A stretch of 64,000 nucleotides of DNA from contig NZ_JAQRFI010000003.1 in assembly GCF_028598805.1 (NCBI RefSeq), positions 62,001 to 126,000 on the forward strand, written 5' to 3'. Positions 21,395 to 30,439 of this stretch are shown one piece after another. Source of the stretch: Xenorhabdus yunnanensis. GTDB taxonomy: Bacteria; Pseudomonadota; Gammaproteobacteria; Enterobacterales; Enterobacteriaceae. The first letter of the stretch is position 1, and each line of letters opens with the position of its first letter. A program made the position numbers and the translations under genes. The notes beneath the pieces are model-generated. The model made no database searches. It was given only the letters and a program-made list of their open reading frames with translations, and was not told where the DNA came from.

Positions 21395-22090
21395 ATGTCA
21401 TTTTATAAGAATATCAATTCAAATAAACAAGCTGGGGTGCGTAATTGGTTTGGATTGTTGGTGTTAATGCTGCCTGTTTTATTAGTTACTGTGGACAATA
21501 CTATTTTGGGATTCACCGTTGTTTCAGTTTTAACCGCATTATCTGCATCGCCAGAACAATTAATTATTGGTCGCGCAGCTCTTGGTTTTTTTGGAGCTAT
21601 GCTGATGCCATCAACGCTGGCTTTGATTAGCTGTCTTTTTTAAGATCGTGAACAGCGTTGTATTGCTGTTGCTATTTGGGCAACAACTCTAACCGTTGGC
21701 TCGGCTCTAGAGCCTGTTATTGGCGGTATTTTATTACAATATTTTGACTGGAATTCCATTTTCTTACTGGCTGTGCCTGTATTGGTGCCTTTATTGATTT
21801 TTGGCTCCATTTTATTGCCTGCATCTGAGCAAAAACAGACCAAGTTTATTGACGGTTATAGTGTCTTATTATCAATTCAGGCCAGATTAGCGCTGGAAAC
21901 ACTGGCTGGCGCTTATGCAGTAGCTGATTCATTGTTGGGTATAGAAAGGCAACTACTGGTGGATGCAGCGAAGTACTCTTTTACCAATGCCATTTATATG
22001 ACAAGTTGGTTGACTGCAATATTGACCGGAATTGTAGCTTTGGTTGCTTGGCATTTAATTAGAAAATCTGAAAAAACAAATATAGTTTAA
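21395..22090 (+). pseudogene. Broken MFS drug transporter (SmvA/QacA-like)
   Basis: The reading frame encodes pieces of a 14-helix DHA2-family transporter: a first transmembrane helix with VDNTIL, then GRAALGFFGAMLMPSTLALIS, an in-frame TAA at 21641, then REQRCIAVAIWATT and GSALEPVIGGILLQYFDW. The C-terminal end (SFTNAIYMTSWLTAIL) continues in the same frame to 22090. Functional members have about 490-500 residues, so besides the stop large internal segments are deleted. The fragments join in frame, which points to deletion after loss of selection. No function is expected. Confidence 0.88.
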
Positions 22091-22123
22091 CCTTAACGAT
22101 CTGATAGGGATATTTGGTGAAAT

Positions 22124-22148
22124 ATAGGCACGTTTTTAGGTGCCTATT
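22124..22148 (+). terminator. Hairpin downstream of the MFS pseudogene
   Basis: ATAGGCAC pairs with GTGCCTAT around an 8-nt loop, followed by TCT. It probably is the old terminator of the transporter gene. Confidence 0.5.
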
Positions 22149-22298
22149 CTATCCTGTTTTTCATTGACAGTCAGTTGGTGCGAAAATAATAGAAAGAGAC
22201 GTTTATGATAGCATTACGACATCAAGGCCCTCGCTTGATAGCAGCGGTTATTAACTGAATATGTTTAATTACTTGAGTACGTTTAAAAATTTAAATTG

Positions 22299-22332
22299 AA
22301 GCTGTCAGAGTCCATACAGACTTTGACAGCTT
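22299..22332 (-). terminator. Terminator of the ygfZ-HD hydrolase transcript
   Basis: A 14-bp near-perfect stem (AAGCTGTCAGAGTC with GACTTTGACAGCTT) closes a short loop. On the minus strand it is followed by an AT-rich tract including TTTTT, about 25 nt after the stop of the HD gene. Confidence 0.65.
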
Positions 22333-22355
22333 AATTTAAAAGATCAAGACGGGAG

Positions 22356-22961
22356 TTATTTCAGCCAACCTTTTTCTTTTGCTGCTTCCAATTGTGGCAG
22401 CAGATATTCCCATAGCTCAGGGTAACTTTCGGAAACAAAATGAAGCAGGTTGTAAACTTGCTCAAAGCGAATATTGTTCTCAACCCAGCTCTGCCCTTGG
22501 TTATGCAGGTTCATAAATACCGGCATAATTCTATCGAGTGTTTTGGCAAATAGCGCTTCAGGAGTGATGGAATCTTCGTATTCGTACCAAAGTTCCAGAA
22601 AATAATCGCGCTGAGTTTCCGGCAATAACCCAAAAATACGGTTGGCCGCTTTAACTTCCTGTTCGTGAATAGCTTCACGGGCAGCCAGATCGAACGCGAT
22701 AACATCACCTGCATCGATCTCAACAATGTCATGAATCAAAGCCATTTGCACGACGCGACCAATATTGACCTCCCCGGCATAAGGAGCAAAGCCAAGCACA
22801 GCAAGAGCAAAATGCCAGCTATGTTCAGCAGAGTTTTCATGGCGCATGTTGTTCAATAATTTCGTTTTGCGATGGACATATTTTAACTTATCCAGCTCCA
22901 TGATAAACGCAATGACATCGGTGAAAGGGCCGAAACTAACAGGAGGTACAGCTAATGACAT
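22356..22961 (-). CDS. HD-domain hydrolase (HD_3/COG1896 type)
   Basis: Predicted metal-dependent phosphohydrolase of the HD superfamily, 201 residues. The metal-binding signature is seen as H in ENSAEHSWH (near residue 47), HD in ALIHDIVEIDAGD (near residue 76) and a later Asp in KTLDRIMP. This is the layout of 5'-deoxynucleotidase-like HD proteins. It differs clearly from E. coli YfbR in sequence, so I give no symbol. The gene starts 16 nt after the ygfZ stop on the same strand, which suggests co-transcription. The exact substrate is unknown; a nucleoside monophosphate is plausible. Confidence 0.85.
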   Translation of the reverse strand: MSLAVPPVSFGPFTDVIAFIMELDKLKYVHRKTKLLNNMRHENSAEHSWHFALAVLGFAPYAGEVNIGRVVQMALIHDIVEIDAGDVIAFDLAAREAIHEQEVKAANRIFGLLPETQRDYFLELWYEYEDSITPEALFAKTLDRIMPVFMNLHNQGQSWVENNIRFEQVYNLLHFVSESYPELWEYLLPQLEAAKEKGWLK

Positions 22962-22977
22962 ACAAAAACCTCAATAA

Positions 22978-23979
22978 TTATTTTTCTTCGTCTAATGAAT
23001 AGGGCAATACTTGAATGGTAATCGTACCGCCTTCATCTTCACGGATACGAAATACGCTTTCTATTTCCATATCATTATTCATGACCACTTGTACCCAGAT
23101 TGAATCATCAACTAGTTTGACCGCCGCTAGCACCGAGCCTGTCCGACGCCATTTATCACCTAATTGCCATTCCAAATCGTCACTAGCAACAGGCAGAGAC
23201 GAGGCATTACCTGCCAGCCAATACATAGCACGTTTGTTTGCCCCACGATACTTGGCCCGGGCCACCATTTCCTGACCGGTATAACAGCCTTTCTTAAAGC
23301 TGATACTGTTTTCGATTGCCTGAAGGTTTGTCGCTTGTGGAATAAATTGTGCGCTGCTGGCGGCATCAATCACCGGGAATCCTGCTTCAATCTCCAGTGC
23401 CAGCCATTGCTGACTATCATTTAACTGCGACTGGAACTCTTCGACTAATGTTTCCGTTAATTTAACGGCAGTTGTTCTGTCTGTAACTAAAAGGAAACGT
23501 TCAGCGGGAAGCGTGAAGTGGAGAAGCGTTGTAGTTTCGTACTGAATAACGGGGGATTTGGTATCGGGCAGGGTTGGGAAGAGTGTTGCCAGCGCTTCCC
23601 GGCTTCCTGTTCCGGCTACACCAAGCAAGATACTTTCTTCATCTTTGGCAAACGTCACTTTGGAAAACACGGCGTATTTTTTTAATTCAGTTAATTGCGC
23701 TTCCAATAATGAGCGACGGGCAATATAGGCAAAACCTTCACCGCGCTGAAACAGCCGTAAGTTACTCCACATCTTGCCTTTGGCATCACAATGTGCGGTT
23801 AACACATGCTGGTTATCATTCAGAGAGGTAAGATCTGCTGTAATTTGTCCTTGCAGATACTTTTCCGCATCAGCTCCAGTAGTTGCCACTATTCCCCAGT
23901 CATCAAGGGAAATTAACGTCAGTGGGAGTGTTGCAGAAGGGGATGGATATTGTTCAGAAAACGGAATTTGGTAAGCCAT
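22978..23979 (-). CDS. ygfZ: tRNA-modifying/Fe-S assembly protein YgfZ
   Basis: Folate-binding paralogue of GcvT that supports iron-sulfur enzymes such as MiaB. Length 333 residues (E. coli 326). The family signature K-G-C-Y-T-G-Q-E lies in [20 protein letters not shown] near residue 230. The N-terminal folate-binding region contains [11 protein letters not shown]. It is divergent from sdhE, as in E. coli. E. coli has yqfA and bglA on its other side; here the neighbour is an HD hydrolase. Confidence 0.95.
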   Translation of the reverse strand: MAYQIPFSEQYPSPSATLPLTLISLDDWGIVATTGADAEKYLQGQITADLTSLNDNQHVLTAHCDAKGKMWSNLRLFQRGEGFAYIARRSLLEAQLTELKKYAVFSKVTFAKDEESILLGVAGTGSREALATLFPTLPDTKSPVIQYETTTLLHFTLPAERFLLVTDRTTAVKLTETLVEEFQSQLNDSQQWLALEIEAGFPVIDAASSAQFIPQATNLQAIENSISFKKGCYTGQEMVARAKYRGANKRAMYWLAGNASSLPVASDDLEWQLGDKWRRTGSVLAAVKLVDDSIWVQVVMNNDMEIESVFRIREDEGGTITIQVLPYSLDEEK

Positions 23980-24334
23980 AGCAGCTCCTGCCAGTAAACT
24001 ATCTGAGAAATAACACTAATGGTAAAAGAGAAGTAGCTTAATGCAAAGGGGTTATTCTTGTTATTTATGGATGATGAATTTATTACCAATCTGTTGCGAT
24101 ATACTTCGCAACTTGTCGATATATCTAGTGATTCCACCCCGGTTAGTGATGAAAAATAGGTCAGAATCGTTGATAATCTTGCCCGACTATGAAATTTTGC
24201 AACCGTGATCATATTTAAAACACCGGGTAACTTGTTAATCTTTCGTGCTCTAATTGTCACGATCTTATTCTTCCCTGATCTTAATATTGCTGTCTCAATG
24301 GCACGAATGAAAATGAAAAAGAGGCTTTTTAAAC
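23980..24334. other. Divergent ygfZ-sdhE intergenic region
   Basis: 355 bp of AT-rich DNA between the divergent starts of ygfZ and sdhE. It should hold both promoters. I see no repeat, RNA or coding signal in it; the long minus-strand open frame here has no plausible protein. Confidence 0.6.
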
Positions 24335-24601
24335 ATGGATATTGATAATAAAGCACGTATTCACTGGGCATGTCGTCGTGGAATGCGTGAACTGGATATT
24401 TCTATCATGCCATTTTTTGAGTATGAATATGATTCATTGAATGATGATGACAAACGGATTTTTGTTCGTTTGCTGGAATGTCCAGACCCTGATCTTTTCA
24501 ATTGGCTCATGAATCATGGACGGCCTGAAGATGACAAGCTTTACCATATGGTGAAATTAATCCAAAGCAGAAACCAAGCCCGTGGTCCTGTGGAACAATA
24601 A
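24335..24601 (+). CDS. sdhE: Succinate dehydrogenase assembly factor SdhE
   Basis: Small cytoplasmic factor that promotes covalent flavinylation of SdhA and FrdA. Length 88 residues, the E. coli size. The essential RGxxE motif is present in RRGMRELD (residues 11-18), followed by the hydrophobic FFEYEYDSL. Its 3' end overlaps the ygfX start by 20 nt, as in E. coli, so translation is probably coupled. Confidence 0.96.
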   Translation: MDIDNKARIHWACRRGMRELDISIMPFFEYEYDSLNDDDKRIFVRLLECPDPDLFNWLMNHGRPEDDKLYHMVKLIQSRNQARGPVEQ

Positions 24602-25007
24602 ACTAAGGGAATCTCGCCATACTCGCCTGTTTTCCACGGGCGTACATGGCGCAGTTGCAATTGCGGCTTTATTGGCTCCCTGGTCAATTAACGGTGTTTA
24701 CTTCTGGCTTCCATTGTTTGCCATCATCATTAGCAGTTGGATGTGGAGTCAGAAAAATATTCGGCAATGTCAGGGCAGGCTGATACTGTTCAAAGGCAAA
24801 AAAGTGCATTGGCAAAAAGCCGCTTGGAGCATTACTCAGCCACCGTGGTTCCATCGTTATGGAATGGTCGTTATGCTCCATGCCTTTAATCAAACAGAAA
24901 ACATGCGCTATCAACCGCCAATCCGATTATGGGTGGCATCAGATAGTATGTCACCTGAGGCGTGGCGTCATTTGAATCAACTAATGCGCCAATACTCTGA
25001 TAGCTAA
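24582..25007 (+). CDS. ygfX: YgfX (CptA) membrane protein
   Basis: Inner-membrane protein of 141 residues. In E. coli YgfX/CptA was described as a toxin-like partner of SdhE (CptB) acting on MreB and FtsZ; later work tied SdhE to flavinylation, so the toxin role is debated. The N-terminus [12 protein letters not shown] matches E. coli MVLW, supporting the GTG start inside sdhE. Two hydrophobic segments lie at about residues 20-60 and a soluble tail follows ([25 protein letters not shown]). It ends 9 bp from the convergent fldB stop. Confidence 0.9.
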   Translation: MVLWNNKLRESRHTRLFSTGVHGAVAIAALLAPWSINGVYFWLPLFAIIISSWMWSQKNIRQCQGRLILFKGKKVHWQKAAWSITQPPWFHRYGMVVMLHAFNQTENMRYQPPIRLWVASDSMSPEAWRHLNQLMRQYSDS

Positions 25008-25016
25008 AATGGACAA

Positions 25017-25538
25017 CTAAAACAGCGCTTCCATTTCAGCCAATATTTGCATGCACCATTCGCTTATACGTTCATCTGTTTGTTCGAATTGGTTTACATC
25101 ATCCAGAGCTAGCCCGACAAATTGTTTGCCATCTTCGGACAACGGTTTCGGGCTGGTAAATTCATAACCTTCTGTCGGCCAGAACCCAATAAACTGTACA
25201 CCTGTCGGTAGCAAGTGGTGATACAGCATTCCCAATGCATCCAGAAACCACTCACTATAATCGATTTGATCTCCCATTCCATACATAGCAACGATTTTCC
25301 CTGCCAGATCCAACGAGGGAAGTTGATCCCATATAGCCTGCCAATCTTCCTGTAGCTCCCCGAAATCCCAAGTTGGGATACCGAGGATCAGGACAGAATA
25401 TTCTTCCATCAATTGGGGATCACAATCCTTGACATTATGTATGTCGATCAGATCTTCACCGAGTATATCGCGTATTTTTTCTGCTACCATTTCTGTATAG
25501 CATGTACTGGAACCGTAAAAGAGACCAATTTTCATCAT
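25017..25538 (-). CDS. fldB: Flavodoxin FldB
   Basis: FMN-binding electron carrier of the long-chain flavodoxin class, 173 residues (E. coli 173). The phosphate-binding loop is [18 protein letters not shown] and the isoalloxazine-binding segments are [14 protein letters not shown] and [13 protein letters not shown]. The GSSTCYTE loop is the FldB version, not FldA. It is divergent from xerD and convergent with ygfX, as in E. coli. Confidence 0.96.
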   Translation of the reverse strand: MMKIGLFYGSSTCYTEMVAEKIRDILGEDLIDIHNVKDCDPQLMEEYSVLILGIPTWDFGELQEDWQAIWDQLPSLDLAGKIVAMYGMGDQIDYSEWFLDALGMLYHHLLPTGVQFIGFWPTEGYEFTSPKPLSEDGKQFVGLALDDVNQFEQTDERISEWCMQILAEMEALF

Positions 25539-25649
25539 TATTTATCAGGGAGTTTCGAATATCAGGGGCGGTATTGTAACAGAATAATTGCTTTTTCAGG
25601 CATAATAGCCGACAGGAAGGCACAGATAGGCAGACAGAAAGGAGGGCTT

Positions 25650-26621
25650 GTGCCAAAAGAACACAACCTGTCAGACAAGCATTCATCGGAAAATAATTCA
25701 CTTAAACAGAATTCAACGGAGCCATACCCATCGGACAATCCTCTGGTAGAGCAATTTCTCGATACTATATGGCTGGAAAAAGCGCTGGCCGAAAATACGT
25801 TGGCTTCTTATCGGCTTGATTTACAAGCCTTAAACAATTGGTTAGTGCATTATGGTCATGATTTACTTTCAGTACAGTCGATAGAACTACAATCATTTTT
25901 GGCTGAACGAGTGGATGGTGGTTATAAAGCGAGTAGTTCAGCCAGATTACTGAGTGCAATGAGAAGGTTGTTTCAATATCTTTATCGTGAAAGAATGCGG
26001 GAAGATGATCCAACAGCGTTACTATCTGCGCCTAAATTACCTAAGCGTTTGCCCAAGGATTTAAGCGAAAAACAAGTTGAAGATTTGCTTGGTGCTCCTT
26101 TAACTGACCAACCAATTGAACTGCGGGATAAAGCTATGTTAGAAGTGCTTTATGCTTGTGGGTTACGAGTTTCAGAATTGGTTGGCCTGACCCTGTCTGA
26201 TGTGAGCTTACGTCAGGGAGTGGTCAGAATTGTGGGTAAGGGAAATAAAGAAAGATTGGTTCCTCTGGGAGAAGAGGCTGTTTATTGGCTGGAAAAATAT
26301 CTGGAATATGGGCGTCCGTGGCTATTGAATGGCTCTGTTTCTGATGTATTTTTTCCCAGTAAGCGGGGGACGCAGATGACACGCCAGACATTCTGGCATC
26401 GGATCAAACACTATGCCGTATTGGCAGGGATTGACGCTAAACGCTTGTCACCCCATGTGTTACGGCATGCTTTTGCAACACATCTACTCAATCATGGCGC
26501 TGACTTACGTGTTGTGCAAATGTTATTAGGTCATAGTGACCTCTCGACAACTCAAATATACACTCATGTAGCAACCGAACGTCTCAAAGCTCTTCATCAA
26601 CAACATCATCCCCGTGGATAG
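25650..26621 (+). CDS. xerD: Site-specific tyrosine recombinase XerD
   Basis: Works with XerC at dif to resolve chromosome dimers. Predicted length 323 residues; E. coli XerD has 298, so this version carries about 25 extra hydrophilic N-terminal residues before NPLVEQFLDTIWLEKALAENTL. The catalytic set is present: Arg in ACGLRVSELVGL, the HxxR in SPHVLRHAFATH, His in LLGHSDLSTT and Tyr in QIYTHV. I selected the GTG at 25650 because GGAGG precedes it; a start nearer residue 25 is possible. It heads xerD-dsbC-recJ, as in E. coli. Confidence 0.94.
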   Translation: MPKEHNLSDKHSSENNSLKQNSTEPYPSDNPLVEQFLDTIWLEKALAENTLASYRLDLQALNNWLVHYGHDLLSVQSIELQSFLAERVDGGYKASSSARLLSAMRRLFQYLYRERMREDDPTALLSAPKLPKRLPKDLSEKQVEDLLGAPLTDQPIELRDKAMLEVLYACGLRVSELVGLTLSDVSLRQGVVRIVGKGNKERLVPLGEEAVYWLEKYLEYGRPWLLNGSVSDVFFPSKRGTQMTRQTFWHRIKHYAVLAGIDAKRLSPHVLRHAFATHLLNHGADLRVVQMLLGHSDLSTTQIYTHVATERLKALHQQHHPRG

Positions 26622-26654
26622 CTTTAAAGTTAGATGAACATAAAGGAACAAATT

Positions 26655-27356
26655 ATGAAGAAGATTACATTTTGCCTTTTATTACTGTTAACTGCTGTTG
26701 CCAGCAATGCCTTTGCTGGCGAGAGTGCTATCAATAAGTCATTGTCCAAATTGAAAATAACTGCAGAAAGCATTACTCCATCACAATTTCCAGGTGTTAG
26801 TGCAATTTTAACCGATCATGGTGTTGTTTACATGTCTAATGATGGTAAGTACATGTTAACGGGGCACCTTTATGATGTGAGTGGCAAAGCACCGAAAGAT
26901 ATTGGCAATCCGATTTTGGTTAAAAAATTGGAATCTTTTAAAAATCAAATGATTATTTACAAGGCGCCAAAAGAAAAATATGTTGTCACTGTTTTTACTG
27001 ATATCACTTGTGGTTATTGCCAGAAATTGCATGGGGGCATGCAAAAATATAATGATCTGGGGATTACTGTCCGTTACTTGGCGTTCCCTCGTCATGGGCA
27101 GCACCATCAATCGGTTAAAGATATGCAGTCCATTTGGTGCAGTGCGACACCGAAAAAATCCTTGGATGCTGTTTTTAAAGGTGAAAAAATCTCTCCAGTT
27201 AAAGAATGCAAAATTGATATCATGAAACAATATCAGCTGGGCCGCCAATTTGGCGTTCAGGGTACGCCAGCCATTATCCTGAAAGATGGCTATGTGCAGC
27301 CTGGTTACTCGGAACCGAAAGATTTGCTGGATACATTGAAGAAACATAGCAATTAA
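26655..27356 (+). CDS. dsbC: Thiol:disulfide isomerase DsbC
   Basis: Periplasmic disulfide isomerase, 233 residues. A signal peptide covers residues 1-21 (cleavage after NAFA). The N-terminal dimerisation domain is followed by a thioredoxin fold with the active-site CGYC at residues 119-122 and the cis-proline loop GVQGTPAIIL. I use the ATG at 26655 (MKKITFCLLLL) since upstream in-frame codons would extend the signal peptide unusually. It lies between xerD and recJ. Confidence 0.96.
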   Translation: MKKITFCLLLLLTAVASNAFAGESAINKSLSKLKITAESITPSQFPGVSAILTDHGVVYMSNDGKYMLTGHLYDVSGKAPKDIGNPILVKKLESFKNQMIIYKAPKEKYVVTVFTDITCGYCQKLHGGMQKYNDLGITVRYLAFPRHGQHHQSVKDMQSIWCSATPKKSLDAVFKGEKISPVKECKIDIMKQYQLGRQFGVQGTPAIILKDGYVQPGYSEPKDLLDTLKKHSN

Positions 27357-27410
27357 TTGAAATAGATAATGCATCCCATTCAGTGAATACTAGCTAGTGA
27401 ATAGAAACCT

Positions 27411-29144
27411 GTGAATAGAGAAACACAACTCCGCCGCCGACCAGCGGCGGATTCCAGCCATCTTCCTAACAATATCCATCCGTTATTGCGCCGTTTATAC
27501 GCTATGCGTGGCATACGCCAAGCTGATGAGCTGGAACGTGGCGCAAGTGGTCTCCTCAATTACCAATCCCTTAATGGCATTGAGCAGGCCGTTTCCTTGC
27601 TGGTTACAGCATTACATGAACATTGGCGCATCATGATTGTTGGGGATTTCGATGCAGATGGAGCAACCAGCACCGCATTGGGTATTCGCGCTTTGCGTGC
27701 AATGGGATATCGTCACCTTGATTATCTTGTTCCAAACCGTTTTGAAGATGGTTATGGGTTAAGCGTTCAGGTGGTTGATGAAGTTGTCAAAAAAAGCGCG
27801 GATTTGATTATCACCGTGGATAATGGGATCTCATCCCATGATGGTGTCGCAGCGGCACATCAACACGGCATCAAGGTGATTATTACTGATCACCATTTAC
27901 CGGGTGAAACATTGCCAGCTGCAGATGCCATTATCAATCCCAATTTAATAGACTGTGCCTTTCCTTCGAAAGCCTTGGCAGGCGTTGGCGTCACATTTTA
28001 TCTGATGTCGGCACTCAGGGCAGAATTGCGTAAATTGGCATGGTTTGAGCAACAAGGCATTCCACTGCCCAATTTGGCTGAGTTGTTGGATTTAGTGGCA
28101 TTGGGTACAGTGGCCGATGTGGTTCCCCTCGATACCAATAACCGAATTCTGGTATATCAAGGATTAAACCGCATTCGGGCAGGACGTTGCTGTGCGGGGA
28201 TAAGGGCATTGCTCGAAGTTTCCAAACGGGAATCAACAAAATTAGCAGCCAGTGATTTGGGCTTTTCATTGGGTCCAAGATTAAATGCCGCCGGACGTCT
28301 GGATGATATGTCTGTTGGAGTGGCGTTATTGTTGACCGATGACATGGCCCAGGCCCGACAGATTGCTTGTGAATTGGATGGCCTGAACCAAACTCGTCGG
28401 GAAATCGAGCAGGGCATGCAGCAAGAAGCCTTGCAGATTTGCGATAAAATCGAGCGGACCCATACTCAATTACCTTACGGGTTAGCAATTTACCATCCTG
28501 AATGGCATCAGGGCGTAGTGGGCATTTTGGCATCACGAATTAAAGAGCGTTTTCACCGTCCGGTTATTGCTTTTGCTCCGGCAGGTGATGGCACTTTGAA
28601 AGGTTCGGGACGTTCCGTAAATGGTTTGCATATGCGTGATGCACTTGAACGCCTTGATACCCTGTATCCGGGGTTGATGTTGAAGTTTGGTGGCCATGCG
28701 ATGGCAGCAGGTTTGTCAATCGAACAAGACAAATTCGACCTGTTTCAGCGTCATTTTTCCGGGCTGGTGGCAGACTGGCTGGATATTACACAGTTGGAAG
28801 GTGTGATCTGGAGCGATGGTGAATTGGTGTTAGGAGAACTATCACTGGAAGTTGCTGAAATCCTGCGTGACGGAGGTCCGTGGGGGCAGGCATTTGCAGA
28901 ACCGGTTTTTGACGGCAAATTCAAACTACTGCAACAGCGCATCGTTGGTGAAAATCACCTGAAAGTCATGCTTGAGCCATTAAATGGCGGGCCTATGTTA
29001 GATGGCATTGCATTTAACATTGATGTCAGCCGTTGGCCGGATAATAGTGTCAAAACGGTAGAATTAGCCTATAAACTGGATATTAACGAATTTCGTGGTA
29101 ATCGTGATGTTCAGCTTTTGATCCAGCATATTTGGCCCTACTGA
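27411..29144 (+). CDS. recJ: Single-strand-specific 5'-3' exonuclease RecJ
   Basis: DHH-family exonuclease used in RecF-pathway recombination and mismatch repair. Length 577 residues (E. coli 577). Metal-binding motifs are visible: VGDFDADGATSTAL (near residue 80), TVDNGISSHDG, ITDHHLPGE (the DHH) and, in the DHHA1 part, GSGRSVNGLHMRDAL and KFGGHAMAAGLS. The start is the GTG at 27411, giving MNRETQLRRRP, which parallels the E. coli N-terminus. Confidence 0.96.
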   Translation: MNRETQLRRRPAADSSHLPNNIHPLLRRLYAMRGIRQADELERGASGLLNYQSLNGIEQAVSLLVTALHEHWRIMIVGDFDADGATSTALGIRALRAMGYRHLDYLVPNRFEDGYGLSVQVVDEVVKKSADLIITVDNGISSHDGVAAAHQHGIKVIITDHHLPGETLPAADAIINPNLIDCAFPSKALAGVGVTFYLMSALRAELRKLAWFEQQGIPLPNLAELLDLVALGTVADVVPLDTNNRILVYQGLNRIRAGRCCAGIRALLEVSKRESTKLAASDLGFSLGPRLNAAGRLDDMSVGVALLLTDDMAQARQIACELDGLNQTRREIEQGMQQEALQICDKIERTHTQLPYGLAIYHPEWHQGVVGILASRIKERFHRPVIAFAPAGDGTLKGSGRSVNGLHMRDALERLDTLYPGLMLKFGGHAMAAGLSIEQDKFDLFQRHFSGLVADWLDITQLEGVIWSDGELVLGELSLEVAEILRDGGPWGQAFAEPVFDGKFKLLQQRIVGENHLKVMLEPLNGGPMLDGIAFNIDVSRWPDNSVKTVELAYKLDINEFRGNRDVQLLIQHIWPY

Positions 29145-29181
29145 ATTATCAAATCTCCGGCAATGTTATCCAATTAGCGTT

Positions 29182-29238
29182 TACCCTTCATCTTTTAAAT
29201 AGCAGCCAACAAAGCTGCTATTTAAAAGATGAAGGGTA
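29182..29238. repeat. 24-bp perfect inverted repeat between recJ and prfB
   Basis: Two arms of 24 nt (29182-29205 and 29215-29238) are perfectly complementary around the 9-nt loop CCAACAAAG. The arms begin TACCCTTCATCTTTTAAA and the loop region AGCAGCCAACAAAG matches the right half of the ERIC at 35545-35671, so it looks like an internally deleted ERIC. It would form a very stable hairpin in recJ-prfB read-through RNA. Confidence 0.9.
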
Positions 29239-29331
29239 TAAACCCTTTGATAGATCCGTTACAATACGCGGTTCGAAAATATCCATGCGACCATCATTTA
29301 TTCATAATACACAACGTATAAGACACAAAAT

Positions 29332-30430
29332 ATGTTTGAAATTAATCCGGTAAAAAATCACATTCAGGACCTGTCTGAGCGGACAGCAGTTCTGAGGGGG
29401 TATCTTTGACTATGATGCCAAGAAAGAGCGCTTAGAAGAAGTCAATGCTGAACTCGAACAGCCTGATGTCTGGAATGAACCGGAGCGGGCACAGGCGTTG
29501 GGTAAAGAGCGTTCGTCACTTGAAATCATTGTGGAAACAATTGATCAGCTCGTTCAGGGTTTAGAAGATGTGAACGGCCTGCTGGAATTGGCAGTTGAAG
29601 CAGATGATGAAGAAACCTTCAATGAAGCAGTTGCTGAATTGGAACAGTTAGAAGAGAAACTGGGTCAACTTGAATTCCGTCGCATGTTTTCTGGCGAATA
29701 TGACAGCGCAAACTGCTATTTGGATCTTCAGGCGGGATCAGGTGGAACAGAAGCTCAGGATTGGGCCAGCATGTTGATGCGCATGTACCTGCGTTGGGCT
29801 GAATCCAAGGGCTTCAAGACTGAAATTATTGAAGAGTCTGATGGTGATGTTGCTGGTTTGAAATCTGCAACCATCAAGATCATTGGTGAATATGCTTACG
29901 GTTGGCTGCGCACAGAAACGGGCGTTCATCGCTTGGTACGTAAAAGCCCCTTTGATTCAGGTGGTCGTCGCCATACATCATTCAGCTCTGCTTTTATCTA
30001 CCCAGAAGTGGATGATGATATTGATATCGAAATCAATCCGGCTGATTTACGCATTGATGTATACCGAGCTTCTGGTGCTGGTGGTCAGCACGTTAACAAA
30101 ACTGAATCTGCTGTACGTATCACCCACGTACCGACTGGTGTTGTAACTCAATGCCAGACAGACCGTTCTCAGCATAAAAACAAAGACCAGGCGATGAAAC
30201 AGTTGAAAGCGAAACTGTACGAACTGGAAATGCAGAAGAAGAATGCAGATAAACAAGCAATGGAAGAGAACAAATCGGATATCGGTTGGGGCAGTCAGAT
30301 CCGCTCTTACGTTTTGGATGATTCCCGTATTAAAGATTTGCGTACCGGTGTAGAGACCCGTAATACACAATCTGTGCTGGATGGGGATTTGGACAAATTC
30401 ATTGAAGCAAGCTTAAAAGCTGGCTTATGA
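29332..30430 (+). CDS. prfB: Peptide chain release factor 2 (programmed +1 frameshift)
   Basis: Release factor for UGA and UAA stops. The gene begins at ATG 29332 ([14 protein letters not shown]). After 25 codons it reaches the classical autoregulatory site: an AGGGGG Shine-Dalgarno-like stretch (29395-29400), then TAT CTT TGA. A +1 shift at CTT-T continues with GAC at 29408. The joined product is 365 residues, as in E. coli. The SPF anticodon-like motif is in [11 protein letters not shown] and the GGQ in [10 protein letters not shown]. The residue equivalent to E. coli position 246 is Ala, as in the more active non-K-12 form. lysS follows, as in E. coli. Confidence 0.98.
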
Positions 30431-30439
30431 GGAACTAAA

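Noticed and set aside
23919-24371. 150-codon minus-strand frame over the ygfZ-sdhE gap
   Set aside because: It overlaps both real genes and its protein looks like translated AT-rich DNA.
28015-28536. 173-codon minus-strand frame inside recJ
   Set aside because: A shadow of the recJ coding frame; no independent coding evidence.
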